Of a stretch of DNA of 64,000 nt, positions 19,888 through 29,021 are shown piece by piece. This DNA comes from Pseudoalteromonas sp. A25. Lineage in GTDB: Bacteria; Pseudomonadota; Gammaproteobacteria; Enterobacterales; Alteromonadaceae. Position 1 is the stretch's first letter. Each line of letters opens with the position of its first letter. The stretch covers positions 2,636,001-2,700,000 of the forward strand of contig NZ_AP021846.1 of NCBI RefSeq assembly GCF_009176705.1. The letters run 5' to 3'. Below the pieces are notes generated by a model that was given only the letters and a program-made list of their open reading frames with translations, made no database searches and was not told where the DNA came from. A program made the translations under genes and the position numbers.

Positions 19888-20250
19888 TTAAAGTGGTTCA
19901 AGCGCCGGCTCTTTAAAAGACACGCCTTGCCAACCATATTTCATAAAGTTTCTTATATTGCCATGATCAGCACCACTTGGGTTTTGCAGTACATCTTCTC
20001 GATAAAACTTGCCAAAGCAATTTAGCGTTGCTTGTTCATTAAGCTGTTGCATGTGAGCAAATGCTAGTATTTTGCACGACCCTAGATTGGTTCCCACCTC
20101 ATTGTGTTGCTCCCCATTTACAAAGGCAACAGGCGTAAACCTATAGTGGCTATCTATCAATGTTATTGTCTGCTCAAATTCAACACTGTGCCCATCACTA
20201 TTGAGCTGAGCTATAAATGCTGTGATCTCAGTTTTTTGTTCATTTGACAT
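19888..20250 (-). CDS. HopJ-family protein
   Basis: 120 residues. The pattern (FIAQLNSDGHSVEFEQTITLI, IDSHYRFTPVAFVNG, then CFGKFYREDVLQNPSGADHGNIRNFM) matches the family named after the Pseudomonas effector HopJ. There is no type III secretion system in view and the family is widespread in free-living bacteria, so the name should not be read as virulence function. The start has GGAG 7 bases upstream. Confidence 0.85.
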   Translation of the reverse strand: MSNEQKTEITAFIAQLNSDGHSVEFEQTITLIDSHYRFTPVAFVNGEQHNEVGTNLGSCKILAFAHMQQLNEQATLNCFGKFYREDVLQNPSGADHGNIRNFMKYGWQGVSFKEPALEPL

Positions 20251-20418
20251 TGGTGTGCTCCAAGTAAAAACAGAACATTATCACTTTTAGGGACTCGACA
20301 TCACCGTTTTCTGCTCTGACCTGTGCATTGGCAATAATATTGACAAACTTGACCTGCTGTAATGTAGCCCACTGTGCTAAACTTAAAATGTATATATTTC
20401 AGGGAGTAGTAACTAAGA

Positions 20419-21792
20419 GTGAGCAGAGCAACGCTAAGCCAAGATGAAAACTTATCCTTTAAAATTCAGTGCCAACTCCTACCTAAAGAGGCCAGTAAGC
20501 TCGACCTATACTTTTCAATCCCAACCGACATGGGTATTAACGAAAGTACGTTAAACGAAGTTGATTTTTTTAATGCCAATATAAAAAGCCATAGTGCTTA
20601 TTACTCAGAGCAATTGCACATACCACTGGTGCAAAGCCGCTTTATAAGTCAAAGCAAAGGGCAAAAGACCAGCTACCGAGTGAACTTAAACCTATTTTGT
20701 TATCAAGTTAGAATTGCGCTAGATGCCGATGTAAAAAGCACGCTGCAACTTAAAGAACCAGAGGCGTTTTTTCCAGAAGCCGCACTGTTAGTTGAACAAA
20801 CACAAGGGCTTTTAAAAAAGCTCAGGCGTTATACACCACCCGACAACAAGCTCAAGTCGTATTTTCAAAATGCCGACAACTATTTAAGCTGGCATACGGA
20901 GCAAGCTTTTTTAAAACTGTTAGCCAATGGTCCAAAATCCAGTGAGTTTAATGATGAACGCGCCATTCTTGTCGACTTTTGCCAACAAGAAAATCAATAT
21001 CGTACTGAACAAACATATAATTCGCAGGTCACCTTAGATGATCCGAATCGGATCACGAATAAAATGAAGTTGCTCGAACGCTTGATAGAGTACGGCGTGG
21101 TGTTTAATAAGCAAACAGTTGACTTAACCTTGAATTTAAAACGACTAGTAAAAGGTCTTGTAACTGGCGTAATCATGGCCTTTGTGATGTTTATTGTGCT
21201 TAATGCTCGCTCTAGCTTTCAAGAAGTAACGATAGCGCTGATCGCCCTACTTGGTGCAATTTACGGGCTCAGGGAAACCTTTAAAGAAGATTTAACACAA
21301 TGGGCTTGGCGTTTGATCCAACGCGGTCGCCCAAAGTGGCGCAATAAATTTAAAAACTCGGTCAGCGATGACATTATGTGCACACAAACCATCTGGCTTG
21401 AACACATTCGCAAAAAAGACCTACCGACAGAAGTAAACAAGTTACTTAAACAAAGACGTCAGCAAAACAAACAAGCGGCAAATTTGATGCACTTTTGCAG
21501 TAAAAACCAAGTCAATGTCAGCGAGTTTTTGCCCGGATACGACGAAATACAACAGCGCATTACCTTTAATATGGCATCGTTTGTTCGTTACTTAAAAAAG
21601 GGGGCCGGAAAACTCTACACTTTAGATGGTCAAAAGGTATCGAAAAAATCGGTAGAGCGTCGCTATCAAATTAACCTTGTGTTGCGCTTTACCAGCAACG
21701 AGGACGTGCAGTTAGAGCGGTATAAAATAACCATGAACCGCTCTGAAATCGTTGCCATTGAGTTGATGGATGCCGAGGTAAGTAAAAGCTAA
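20419..21792 (+). CDS. Conserved hypothetical membrane protein with two helices
   Basis: 457 residues, GTG start with AGGGAG about 12 bases upstream. The protein is hydrophilic except for two adjacent membrane helices near residues 255-292 (VTGVIMAFVMFIVLN and VTIALIALLGAIYG), with large domains on both sides. No catalytic motif or family is recognised. It is transcribed away from the HopJ-family gene and is alone in its unit. Confidence 0.75.
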   Translation: MSRATLSQDENLSFKIQCQLLPKEASKLDLYFSIPTDMGINESTLNEVDFFNANIKSHSAYYSEQLHIPLVQSRFISQSKGQKTSYRVNLNLFCYQVRIALDADVKSTLQLKEPEAFFPEAALLVEQTQGLLKKLRRYTPPDNKLKSYFQNADNYLSWHTEQAFLKLLANGPKSSEFNDERAILVDFCQQENQYRTEQTYNSQVTLDDPNRITNKMKLLERLIEYGVVFNKQTVDLTLNLKRLVKGLVTGVIMAFVMFIVLNARSSFQEVTIALIALLGAIYGLRETFKEDLTQWAWRLIQRGRPKWRNKFKNSVSDDIMCTQTIWLEHIRKKDLPTEVNKLLKQRRQQNKQAANLMHFCSKNQVNVSEFLPGYDEIQQRITFNMASFVRYLKKGAGKLYTLDGQKVSKKSVERRYQINLVLRFTSNEDVQLERYKITMNRSEIVAIELMDAEVSKS

Positions 21793-21915
21793 AAAGGCTA
21801 AAAGCGCCCACATGATACGTGTGCTTGAATTTGTTAGTTACGCGGCGCATTCATAGCTCAACCATCAACTGTGTATACATTCAATAGCGACTATTCAATC
21901 AGAGTAACTAGGCAG

Positions 21916-22266
21916 TTAGCTGCTTCCTTGGCTCACGCTAGCCCCCACGACAGCAGTGGTGCACGCTGCAGATGCTTGCTGCGCCGCAGAGTGAGCCGTA
22001 ACCGCCGATACATTTTGCACTTCAGTGCCAATAATACACGGGCCATACCCCATCCCCTCTAATTTGTTCTCCCACTTGATATCACCGCTGTGAATATCTA
22101 AACAAAACAAGTGGCCACCCGAATACGCAAATACCAAATCACCGTCAACAAACATGTTAGTTACCCCTGACGTGGCCTTTAATTTTGTTGACCAAATTTT
22201 ATTCCCTGTGTGTTTATCCAAACACACAGCATGACCTTTAATACCGAGTAATAGTTTATCCATCAT
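21916..22266 (-). CDS. Small PQQ-like propeller-repeat protein
   Basis: 116 residues, start with GGAGAAAC just upstream. Two PQQ/BamB-like blade repeats are visible (CLDKHTGNKIWSTKL and CLDIHSGDIKWENKL), far short of a full propeller, and there is no signal peptide. The C-terminal 30 residues are Ala/Ser/Val-rich low complexity, unlike the family. It may be a truncated remnant or a peptide-like product; the Cys-containing tail of small cytoplasmic propellers is sometimes seen in peptide-precursor-like families, but that is speculation. Confidence 0.6.
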   Translation of the reverse strand: MMDKLLLGIKGHAVCLDKHTGNKIWSTKLKATSGVTNMFVDGDLVFAYSGGHLFCLDIHSGDIKWENKLEGMGYGPCIIGTEVQNVSAVTAHSAAQQASAACTTAVVGASVSQGSS

Positions 22267-22314
22267 GTTTCTCCAGTACTGTCGTTGATAGCCTGCGATA
22301 ACTCAAGCATATTT

Positions 22315-22396
22315 AACCTCAGCGATGGATAAGCAAGTTTTCTTAATAACGCTGTTTTGACCACGCTAGGCGCTGCTTGGATCCAAACCAGAGGTT
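22315..22396. repeat. Shortened or decayed copy of the AACCTCAG MITE
   Basis: The left end AACCTCAGC-GATGGATAAG matches the MITE at 14.8 kb, and a right end AGAGGTT lies 76 bp later. Flanks are ATTT and GTTT, an imperfect version of the 4-bp duplication. Confidence 0.4.
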
Positions 22397-22555
22397 GTTT
22401 AAGTATGCTTTAAAAAAACAGAATTACGTTTAAGTCGCAACCCTTAGTACCTAAAAAATTAAAATAAAACTGTTATCAAATATGTCAAAGTAAGCTTTAA
22501 ATTTAATAATAACAGCGCTTTACACCTATTTAAGATGTAAAGCGAAACTTATTGG

Positions 22556-23236
22556 TTAACAGCTCTGGGGGTTAGGCTTATGGCTCAAATCAAAACCCTT
22601 AAATAGTAACCAAATGGGAAGTAAAAACTCGAACAGGCCGCCAGGTATATACATCCAAGTTCCACTAATGCTGACATCTAAAAAGTCAAAAATAACTTTT
22701 AACAGAAGCATTGCATATCCAACTAACCCTAAACCAGACAGCAGACGCGGAACCATCCGATATTTAAAAAATGTAACATTTAGGGAAAAACCTGCCAGCG
22801 CCAGTGATAACATCCCCATTGAGAAAGTGGCAAATCGCTCATGCTTCAAAGCGGTTCCCATGACATACAACTGCTCAACTTGATCCAGTGATCCCGCTAG
22901 CATTTTTTCACCCATGGCACTGAGCGTGATCAAAATGACCGCCGCTGGTAGTAACGTCGCAGCCTCAATTAAACGGCCTGATAAATAACCTATCGCAACC
23001 CTTTGACTATACGGCTTAATAATCGGGTAAATTATCACTGAAATACCGACAACCGCAGCGCAGTTTACAAACTCAAGTAGCGCTGCAAGCGACAATGACC
23101 AACTGTTTTTACCAAGTTGACTCAAAAAGTCAGAGGCGACTAGAAACTCGTAGCTCAACGAGTCTGCAATGGTATATGAGCTTGTAGAAATTAAAAAAAG
23201 TATCGCAATAATTCGCGCTGCTAGTAGATTAGACAT
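22556..23236 (-). CDS. DUF4386-like membrane protein
   Basis: 226 residues with about six membrane helices. The opening ARIIAILFLISTSSYTIAD and the later GYLSGRLIEAATLLP plus MGTALKHERFATFSMGML fit DUF4386, a family of unknown function. It is a single-gene unit. The next gene to the right is divergent. Confidence 0.8.
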   Translation of the reverse strand: MSNLLAARIIAILFLISTSSYTIADSLSYEFLVASDFLSQLGKNSWSLSLAALLEFVNCAAVVGISVIIYPIIKPYSQRVAIGYLSGRLIEAATLLPAAVILITLSAMGEKMLAGSLDQVEQLYVMGTALKHERFATFSMGMLSLALAGFSLNVTFFKYRMVPRLLSGLGLVGYAMLLLKVIFDFLDVSISGTWMYIPGGLFEFLLPIWLLFKGFDLSHKPNPQSC

Positions 23237-23509
23237 AGTCCAAATTCCTTAAAGTTATCATTTTTTAACACAGCACACTCTCTTAAAACGAGCAGTGCTT
23301 ATCAGTCTTGAGATAACTCAATTGTCTAGCAGCGGATAATTGTTGTCGTTCAAATGGGCCTATTCAAACATTTTATTCATCTATTTATTAGCAAGTTACT
23401 CGAAGTAAGATTACTTAAGTTTATAAATCAAGCCGATAGCGCATATCGGGTGCCACTCATTAAACCCGCTACCAATATATCGATTTTCTACTACAAAGCC
23501 TCGCAAGTG

Positions 23510-23538
23510 GTGAAACAATACCGCGTTACCTATATAAT
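23510..23538 (+). promoter_or_regulatory. Candidate promoter for the second CadC-like regulator
   Basis: TATAAT at 23533-23538 with a weak -35 (GTGAAA, 17 bp upstream), 30 bp before the start. Nothing else is recognised in the 331-bp divergent gap 23237-23567. Confidence 0.35.
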
Positions 23539-23567
23539 TTGCTGATAAATAATATCTTGAGCTTGCG

Positions 23568-25445
23568 ATGTATCTTTATTTTGAACACTTTCGGTATGAT
23601 GTTGAAAAGCAACAACTATACAAAGACGATGAGTTAATTCCGCTCAAGCGAAATCAAGCGGCCATGTTGGAGTGCTTCCTTGGTGATCAAGAAACGATAC
23701 ATAGCAAAGATGACCTGTTAAACGCCGTTTGGGGTGATCAAGTCGTATCTGAACAAGTTATTTTTCAAACTATCAGTCAGTTAAGAAGTATTTTTGGTAG
23801 CAAGGCAATAAAAACGTTCTCAAAAAAAGGCTATAAGTGGGAACTTAAAACGACAGATGCACCGCCAAAAAGCCAAGCTGATGATGCTATTGTGGTAACT
23901 GAACCAGCCCCTTCCCAAAACAAAGTCAAACTAAAAAGCGCCATTGCAGTGTGTATTGTTTTGTTAGCCATCGTTTTTACATACATGCTGTTAAAGACAA
24001 ATAAAAGCTTAACAAAGATAGACTTACACCTACTAACATCAGACGTACCGGAAGGGCATTCGACGTCTGTACCGCTGATAATGCAAGCTATTTCTCATTC
24101 GCCCTCTTTTAACCTTTATGAGCTGAACAAACAGCTATCACCTTATCAAGCATTCGCTTCACCAAAACACATCTATGCACAATCGGGTATCGCAACCGAT
24201 GATTGGCTGGTTGGGGGGACTACCTACTTCTCTGAGCAAAGCGCTGTTTTTCAGTATGGCCTCTTTGCATCGCACATGCACTGGCAAGGCTATGTACAAG
24301 CCGACTCCGTAAACCAGCTTACCAGTGCGGTGTCGATGCGCTTTGAGCAACTACTAAAAATGGGGTTATTTGACGCTAACTCTGACTCATGGACACACAA
24401 TCACGTTCGTGCGTTGCTAAAGCTGTATCCTGACGACCCCGACTTATTACTTCTCGCGGCTCAAAAATATGAGCATATGCAGCAAAACGATGTAGCAATG
24501 AGTTACTTACAGCAACTAGTTGCCCTGCCCTCAATTAAAGCATCTAGCCCTTATAGAGCCGTTGCACATTGGAAAATGGGAATGATTTACAAAATGCGCG
24601 GCCAACACATACAAGCTCATAATAGCTTAGCGGCTATGTCTGACGTGCTAGCGCTAAGTCCTTTGGGGCCTTTACACTTTAAATACATAAAAACAAAAGC
24701 TTGGTTAGCATATAGTGAAACAGATCATGCAAGTATGTATGAAACGCTAAAAAAAGGGTTCAGCTATTTTGAACGTGCAAACGCGAACCTACCATTGATA
24801 AAGTTCAAAATGCATATATTAAACTCAATACTCGCGCAAAAAGTATCTGATCATGAAACCAAGTATCATCACTTGAGTGAGGCGCAGGCCTTGTTGCTAA
24901 AACATAAGCTAGATGAATCAAATTACGCCCTTGTTTACTATCATCATGCGTTGTTCTCTCAATTAGCAAACACGCAAAATAGCACGACTTCAGAGGGCGT
25001 AGGAGCAAACGATAATTACGTTGCTTACTTGGACAAAATCCTTGAACTACCGAGAACCATGGATAATTTTTGGGTGCATGATGAAGCAATCGCGTTGTTG
25101 GTCAGTCATTATATTGAACAACAACGTTTTAAATCAGCCCATGGCGTGCTTTTGAATAAAGCAGCGACGCCCAAGCGACAATTTTTAAAAGCGAAAATAC
25201 AATTAGCACAAGGACATAATGCAAACGCAATCCAATTGCTTGAAAGCGCCTACCAGCAAGCAAAAATTGATTATGACTCCAGAACCGCCATCGAATCGGC
25301 ATTACTGTTATATCAGCTGTCTAACGACGCTCCAAAAAAACGGGCCGAATATCTCGCATATTTAGAGGTAAATACCAAAGCAGATTGGCTAAAAGAGCAA
25401 CTTACACTTGTACATGGTCAAACTGCTCCACTGAGCTTTAATTAA
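23568..25445 (+). CDS. CadC/ToxR-like membrane-anchored winged-helix regulator with TPR-like domain
   Basis: 625 residues. The N-terminal ~95 form an OmpR-type winged helix (LLNAVWGDQVVSEQVIFQTIS, ending TFSKKGYKWEL), then a polar linker, one membrane helix at about 124-144 (AIAVCIVLLAIVFTYMLL) and a long periplasmic part with TPR-like helical repeats. It is the second of three such regulators in the window. Likely targets are the neighbouring DUF4386 gene or the convergent secreted protein, by position only. Confidence 0.85.
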   Translation: MYLYFEHFRYDVEKQQLYKDDELIPLKRNQAAMLECFLGDQETIHSKDDLLNAVWGDQVVSEQVIFQTISQLRSIFGSKAIKTFSKKGYKWELKTTDAPPKSQADDAIVVTEPAPSQNKVKLKSAIAVCIVLLAIVFTYMLLKTNKSLTKIDLHLLTSDVPEGHSTSVPLIMQAISHSPSFNLYELNKQLSPYQAFASPKHIYAQSGIATDDWLVGGTTYFSEQSAVFQYGLFASHMHWQGYVQADSVNQLTSAVSMRFEQLLKMGLFDANSDSWTHNHVRALLKLYPDDPDLLLLAAQKYEHMQQNDVAMSYLQQLVALPSIKASSPYRAVAHWKMGMIYKMRGQHIQAHNSLAAMSDVLALSPLGPLHFKYIKTKAWLAYSETDHASMYETLKKGFSYFERANANLPLIKFKMHILNSILAQKVSDHETKYHHLSEAQALLLKHKLDESNYALVYYHHALFSQLANTQNSTTSEGVGANDNYVAYLDKILELPRTMDNFWVHDEAIALLVSHYIEQQRFKSAHGVLLNKAATPKRQFLKAKIQLAQGHNANAIQLLESAYQQAKIDYDSRTAIESALLLYQLSNDAPKKRAEYLAYLEVNTKADWLKEQLTLVHGQTAPLSFN

Positions 25446-25446
25446 T

Positions 25447-25472
25447 GAGCCAGAAAAAGTATTTTCTGGCTC
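25447..25472. terminator. Bidirectional terminator
   Basis: GAGCCAGAAAA and TTTTCTGGCTC form a perfect 11-bp stem with a 4-base loop between convergent genes, with T-rich sequence to the right. Confidence 0.85.
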
Positions 25473-25488
25473 TGGGAATAGCGCCTTT

Positions 25489-26943
25489 TTAACCGTTGGC
25501 GCAAATATCATAACCTGCAGGGCACACTTTTTCTTCAAAGTCTTTAACCCACTGGCTAAAGTCATCCATCGAAATAGTTCGCCAACTGCGTGTATCAATT
25601 AGCTGCTCTACTTCAATATTCAGCGCATCAAGAGCATTGCCAAAAATGACCATATCTTTGTAGATACGAGGTTTGCCACTCACTAAGTTCGTTTCGTAGT
25701 GCTCCTGCGCTATGACCATTTTATGTTTAGGCGAGAACACTAAAAGGTAATGCAAAGAGTGTGCGGTCGCAATATCAAACAGCTCTAATTCGCCTAATGA
25801 GAATGCTTTTCTATCATTAATAATCAAAAAGTTATCTTTTGAGTTCGGCTGCGAAAGAGCGTTTTCAATCACCTTTTTATGAGCATGAGTAACTACTAAC
25901 TTAGCCCCTAGCGCAATCGCATTATCAAGCCCGTTCAAATTACCCCGATGATGGTGCGTAACAACAAAATAGCGCAGTGGCTTATCGCTATTAGTTAACT
26001 TTTTTAAAGCGTCAAAATTGGCTGGCAGCTCATTGGCATCACCCATTGCAATATAATGATTTGCTTGTTCAATAAATACTGTTTGCGCCCTATCTTTGCC
26101 TATTTGGTAAATATGCTCAGCTAATTGCCTTGTGCTAAATTCGGTATCATCAAACGTGTCTCCCCAAGGTTTAAAATCTGCCAACGGCTTAAATGCTTCT
26201 GTGATACTAGGGTTAAGCTCTAAATCTCGAAAAACCGAAGTTAAACGTAGTTCACCATTAACAAAAAAGTTCATATCACGCGCGTAGGTAACGCCATCAG
26301 TTTGTGTGTGGTTTGAGAACACATAAATGAGGTCAGCACTTGGGTGATGGCGCACTGCTTTATTTATTAAGGCGCTGTTTTGTTCAATAAAATAACTGAA
26401 TTTTAAGCCAGAGTTGAGTGTCGCCGTTAAGATGTAATGCGCTTTACCCCGATAAAACTCATCACCTGTATAACTTACTTCACTTAAATCTGTATGTAAG
26501 AACTTGGCATGCATCGTATCACTGGAGCGAACAACCGAGCCACCAAGGTTGTGATAAGAAACCCACTCTTCGTATGAGTATTTTTTATGCAAAATATCGT
26601 ATTTAATGCCTTTTTTACCATCAAAAATCCATTTTTCTAAGTCGATGGTTGTTCTAGGCACTCGATAGGACAATAACGACTTGCGCTTGTTTACAAAATC
26701 TATCGTCAGAGCTTCGTTGATCCGCCAGATCTCAGGAACCCCTGGGTTTTCGCTCTCGCCCGGCCAAGGCCCTTTGTTATGATCAGTAATGCTTATAGCC
26801 TTAGCATGGGTTAGTTTTTCACCCCCATATGCCTCTATAACCTTATTGATGATAACTGATGCTTTATTGGTACTCGCAAAGCTGCCAAAACTTGAACAAC
26901 AAAGTATGACAACAGCAAAATAACTTAAACAGACCCTTTTCAA
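25489..26943 (-). CDS. Secreted metallo-beta-lactamase-fold-like protein with degenerate metal site
   Basis: 484 residues with a signal peptide (about 1-23). The start is a TTG (AGAGGA 7 bases upstream), unusual among its neighbours. The C-terminal half resembles the MBL fold: FVVTHHHRGNLNGLDNA aligns with the canonical H-x-H-x-D-H loop but has Gly-Asn where Asp-His are expected, and VVTHAHK and ATAHSLHYLLVF follow in the positions of later strands. The N-terminal half resembles outer-membrane-lipoprotein-like sorting domains but is not assigned. It may be a non-catalytic or altered-metal member. Confidence 0.65.
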   Translation of the reverse strand: MKRVCLSYFAVVILCCSSFGSFASTNKASVIINKVIEAYGGEKLTHAKAISITDHNKGPWPGESENPGVPEIWRINEALTIDFVNKRKSLLSYRVPRTTIDLEKWIFDGKKGIKYDILHKKYSYEEWVSYHNLGGSVVRSSDTMHAKFLHTDLSEVSYTGDEFYRGKAHYILTATLNSGLKFSYFIEQNSALINKAVRHHPSADLIYVFSNHTQTDGVTYARDMNFFVNGELRLTSVFRDLELNPSITEAFKPLADFKPWGDTFDDTEFSTRQLAEHIYQIGKDRAQTVFIEQANHYIAMGDANELPANFDALKKLTNSDKPLRYFVVTHHHRGNLNGLDNAIALGAKLVVTHAHKKVIENALSQPNSKDNFLIINDRKAFSLGELELFDIATAHSLHYLLVFSPKHKMVIAQEHYETNLVSGKPRIYKDMVIFGNALDALNIEVEQLIDTRSWRTISMDDFSQWVKDFEEKVCPAGYDICANG

Positions 26944-27251
26944 AATGTATTCCTCTTATCATTTAAAAGTTGCAATAAACTTAGCGATACACCTTGCTGG
27001 GGTCTTATTGATTTCCTATTTCTTCAATGGATAGAAAATCGATAGATTTTTTACCCCAGATTGAGATGGCCTCAAGGTCGTATTATTTCGTTTAAACACT
27101 GGTTGCCGCATTACGCGTATTAATATGTTCAACTTGCTCTCTTGTTAACTTTAATCACGTTATGTTATGTTATAACAAAATAAGAACACATCTGCTCAAT
27201 AGCGCGATGATCAATTAAAGCCCCAAGTCTAGAATCAACAGGAACCGTTAA
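26944..27251. other. Intergenic region without recognised gene
   Basis: The divergent region between the MBL-like gene and the MerC-like gene. It contains GTTATGTTATGTTATAAC (around 27157), a short inverted repeat with an ATAAC core, but no convincing MerR-type operator or promoter pair. Confidence 0.3.
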
Positions 27252-27662
27252 ATGAAAAACGCACAAAGTATGACCGACAAATTTTCTATTGGACTATCGG
27301 TGATGTGTGTCATGCACTGTTTGATGTTACCGGTACTATTATCGTTACTACCCACTCTTGCAGGGCTACCACTTAACAGTGAGCTATTTCATGTTTGGAT
27401 GGTTGCAGCCGTTATCCCAAGTAGTATTTTTGCGCTCGCGCTTGGCTGTAAGCAACATAAACACTACAGACTATTAATAACAGGAGCATTTGGCTTAGGG
27501 ATGTTAGTTCTGGCGATTAGTTTAGGTGAAAATCATATTGGTGAAGCTGGAGAAAAGCTATTAACACTGATAGGCTCAGCATTTGTTGTCATCGCGCACC
27601 TACGTAATTATAGATTGTGCCATACAAATAAAACGCAAGATTGCGCTTGCCCTAATGCTTAA
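27252..27662 (+). CDS. MerC-domain membrane protein
   Basis: 136 residues with four membrane helices. The first helix carries the Cys pair region VMCVMHCLMLPVLLSLLP typical of MerC mercury-uptake proteins, and the tail has Cys residues (CHTNKTQDCACPNA). AGGAA is 7 bases before the start. No merR, merA or merT neighbour is present, so this is a stand-alone MerC-like protein whose substrate (mercury or another metal) is uncertain. Confidence 0.85.
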   Translation: MKNAQSMTDKFSIGLSVMCVMHCLMLPVLLSLLPTLAGLPLNSELFHVWMVAAVIPSSIFALALGCKQHKHYRLLITGAFGLGMLVLAISLGENHIGEAGEKLLTLIGSAFVVIAHLRNYRLCHTNKTQDCACPNA

Positions 27663-27682
27663 AAGAGGGGTCAAATTACAGC

Positions 27683-27758
27683 GTTGAAGAGGGCTTGTAC
27701 TTTTTGCTTTAAAATTAAACGCACAGTAAAGCAAAACCAGCCCATTACTCTCTTCAAC
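27683..27758. repeat. Imperfect long palindrome downstream of the MerC-like gene
   Basis: GTTGAAGAG...TTTTGCTTTA and TAAAGCAAAA...CTCTTCAAC form arms of about 30 bases around a 15-base centre, 20 bp after the stop. It could be a terminator or a REP/MITE-like element. Confidence 0.5.
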
Positions 27759-27810
27759 CCCCAAACGTTATCAAAGCACACTAATCAGATAGCATGCTTT
27801 TTTACTTAAT

Positions 27811-28006
27811 TAACCTCAGCTGCGGATAATAGTTTTGATAGCTCACAAGAGAGACATTGCAACCCCTTCAATATCCAATGACGATATTTCGCTCACTATC
27901 AAGGCATTTTCGTGAAGTAATAGCGAGCTATTACAAATGAAAATAACAAAGAGAGTGAGTGAAATAGCTTTATTGGGCAAATTCTCTTATGTGCAGCTGA
28001 GGTTAA
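27811..28006. repeat. AACCTCAG MITE, copy 2
   Basis: The element is bounded by AACCTCAGCTG and CAGCTGAGGTT and flanked by AATT on both sides, a 4-bp target duplication. It is nearly identical in length and order to copy 1 (14.8 kb). Its right end lies about 10 bp from the stop codon of the sphingomyelinase-like gene. Confidence 0.75.
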
Positions 28007-28016
28007 TTACCAACGC

Positions 28017-29021
28017 CTATCTAAACTCAAAATTAACTTGCACGGGGTAATGATCTGATAACTCATCGTAATAACCATTGTGGTAGTATTGACCATTGCT
28101 TAGGTTCCACCTTCCTTTTAAATAGCTCCAGTACCAACTACTGTTTGCTTTAGGGTATCGAACGGCCATGCTTGGATTATTTGCTGGCTGTTTGTAGTCG
28201 CGATGCCAAAATACGTAATCAAGTGTATCATTGTAATCTAGGCTGTACTCAAAGTAGTAAGCGTTGGCTCTGGTAAACCAGTTATAGTTTGCAGGAAATG
28301 AACCTATGACTGGTGTTTTAAAATTCAATTGTCCACGCGCTGTTTGTAGCATGTCAGCGACTTCATGTTGCTTACTCCACTCAACATTCATATCGCCGCC
28401 AATAATAACAGGCTCACTGGTTGAAATGTTTTGAGCATGTATAAAAGCCTGAATTTCACTTAACTGCCCCATACGCACACGGTGCTCTTCCTCGGTGTTA
28501 CCATCATGGGTTGCCTGTAAATGGGTGCCAACTAAGTGATAGCGCTGGGCATTTTTTTCAATCTCTACATACGCAAAGCCCTTGTTAGCCATATAATCCC
28601 AGCTGCCACGCAAACTATGATTAAACACATGGGCCTTTTGAGTAATAATGGGATACTTAGAGAGGATAACCACCCCACCACGAATAACAAACGGGCTATT
28701 TGAGCACTTCCCCGTTAAAGCATCCCAGCCACTGCCGCTACAATCTTGCCCTACGTTGGGCGTTTGATATGGGTATTGGGCTGCAAGTTCAGCCAAAGCC
28801 TGCTCACCTTCGCTATTAAATACTTCGCTCACCAAAATAACATCTGGGCTATCGTTTAACGACATCAACGCTGCAGGTAAGCGTTGAGCTCTATTAGCTT
28901 GATCCCAATCCTGCACACTTAATTGCATAATGTTATAGGCCATTACTTTAAGCGAGTCAGCTGCGCTGTGCATGCTTACCAACATCAACGTACATAACAC
29001 CATATACTTAGTCAGGCTCAT
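28017..29021 (-). CDS. Secreted sphingomyelinase-like phosphodiesterase (endonuclease/exonuclease/phosphatase fold)
   Basis: 334 residues with a signal peptide (about 1-21). Motifs of the EEP fold in order are MAYNIMQLS (Asn), VILVSEVFN (metal Glu), VGTHLQATHDG (His), VIIGGDMNVEWS (Asp/Asn) and the final ELSDHYPVQVNFE (Asp-His pair). The length and ELSDHYPV ending fit neutral sphingomyelin phosphodiesterases, exported enzymes cleaving phosphocholine from sphingomyelin. The start has GGGAG 6 bases upstream. A role in attacking eukaryotic membranes or in phosphate scavenging is inference. Confidence 0.85.
   Translation of the reverse strand: MSLTKYMVLCTLMLVSMHSAADSLKVMAYNIMQLSVQDWDQANRAQRLPAALMSLNDSPDVILVSEVFNSEGEQALAELAAQYPYQTPNVGQDCSGSGWDALTGKCSNSPFVIRGGVVILSKYPIITQKAHVFNHSLRGSWDYMANKGFAYVEIEKNAQRYHLVGTHLQATHDGNTEEEHRVRMGQLSEIQAFIHAQNISTSEPVIIGGDMNVEWSKQHEVADMLQTARGQLNFKTPVIGSFPANYNWFTRANAYYFEYSLDYNDTLDYVFWHRDYKQPANNPSMAVRYPKANSSWYWSYLKGRWNLSNGQYYHNGYYDELSDHYPVQVNFEFR

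Noticed and set aside
19888..20250. Type III effector because of the HopJ name
   Set aside because: The family is common in non-pathogens and no secretion system is present.
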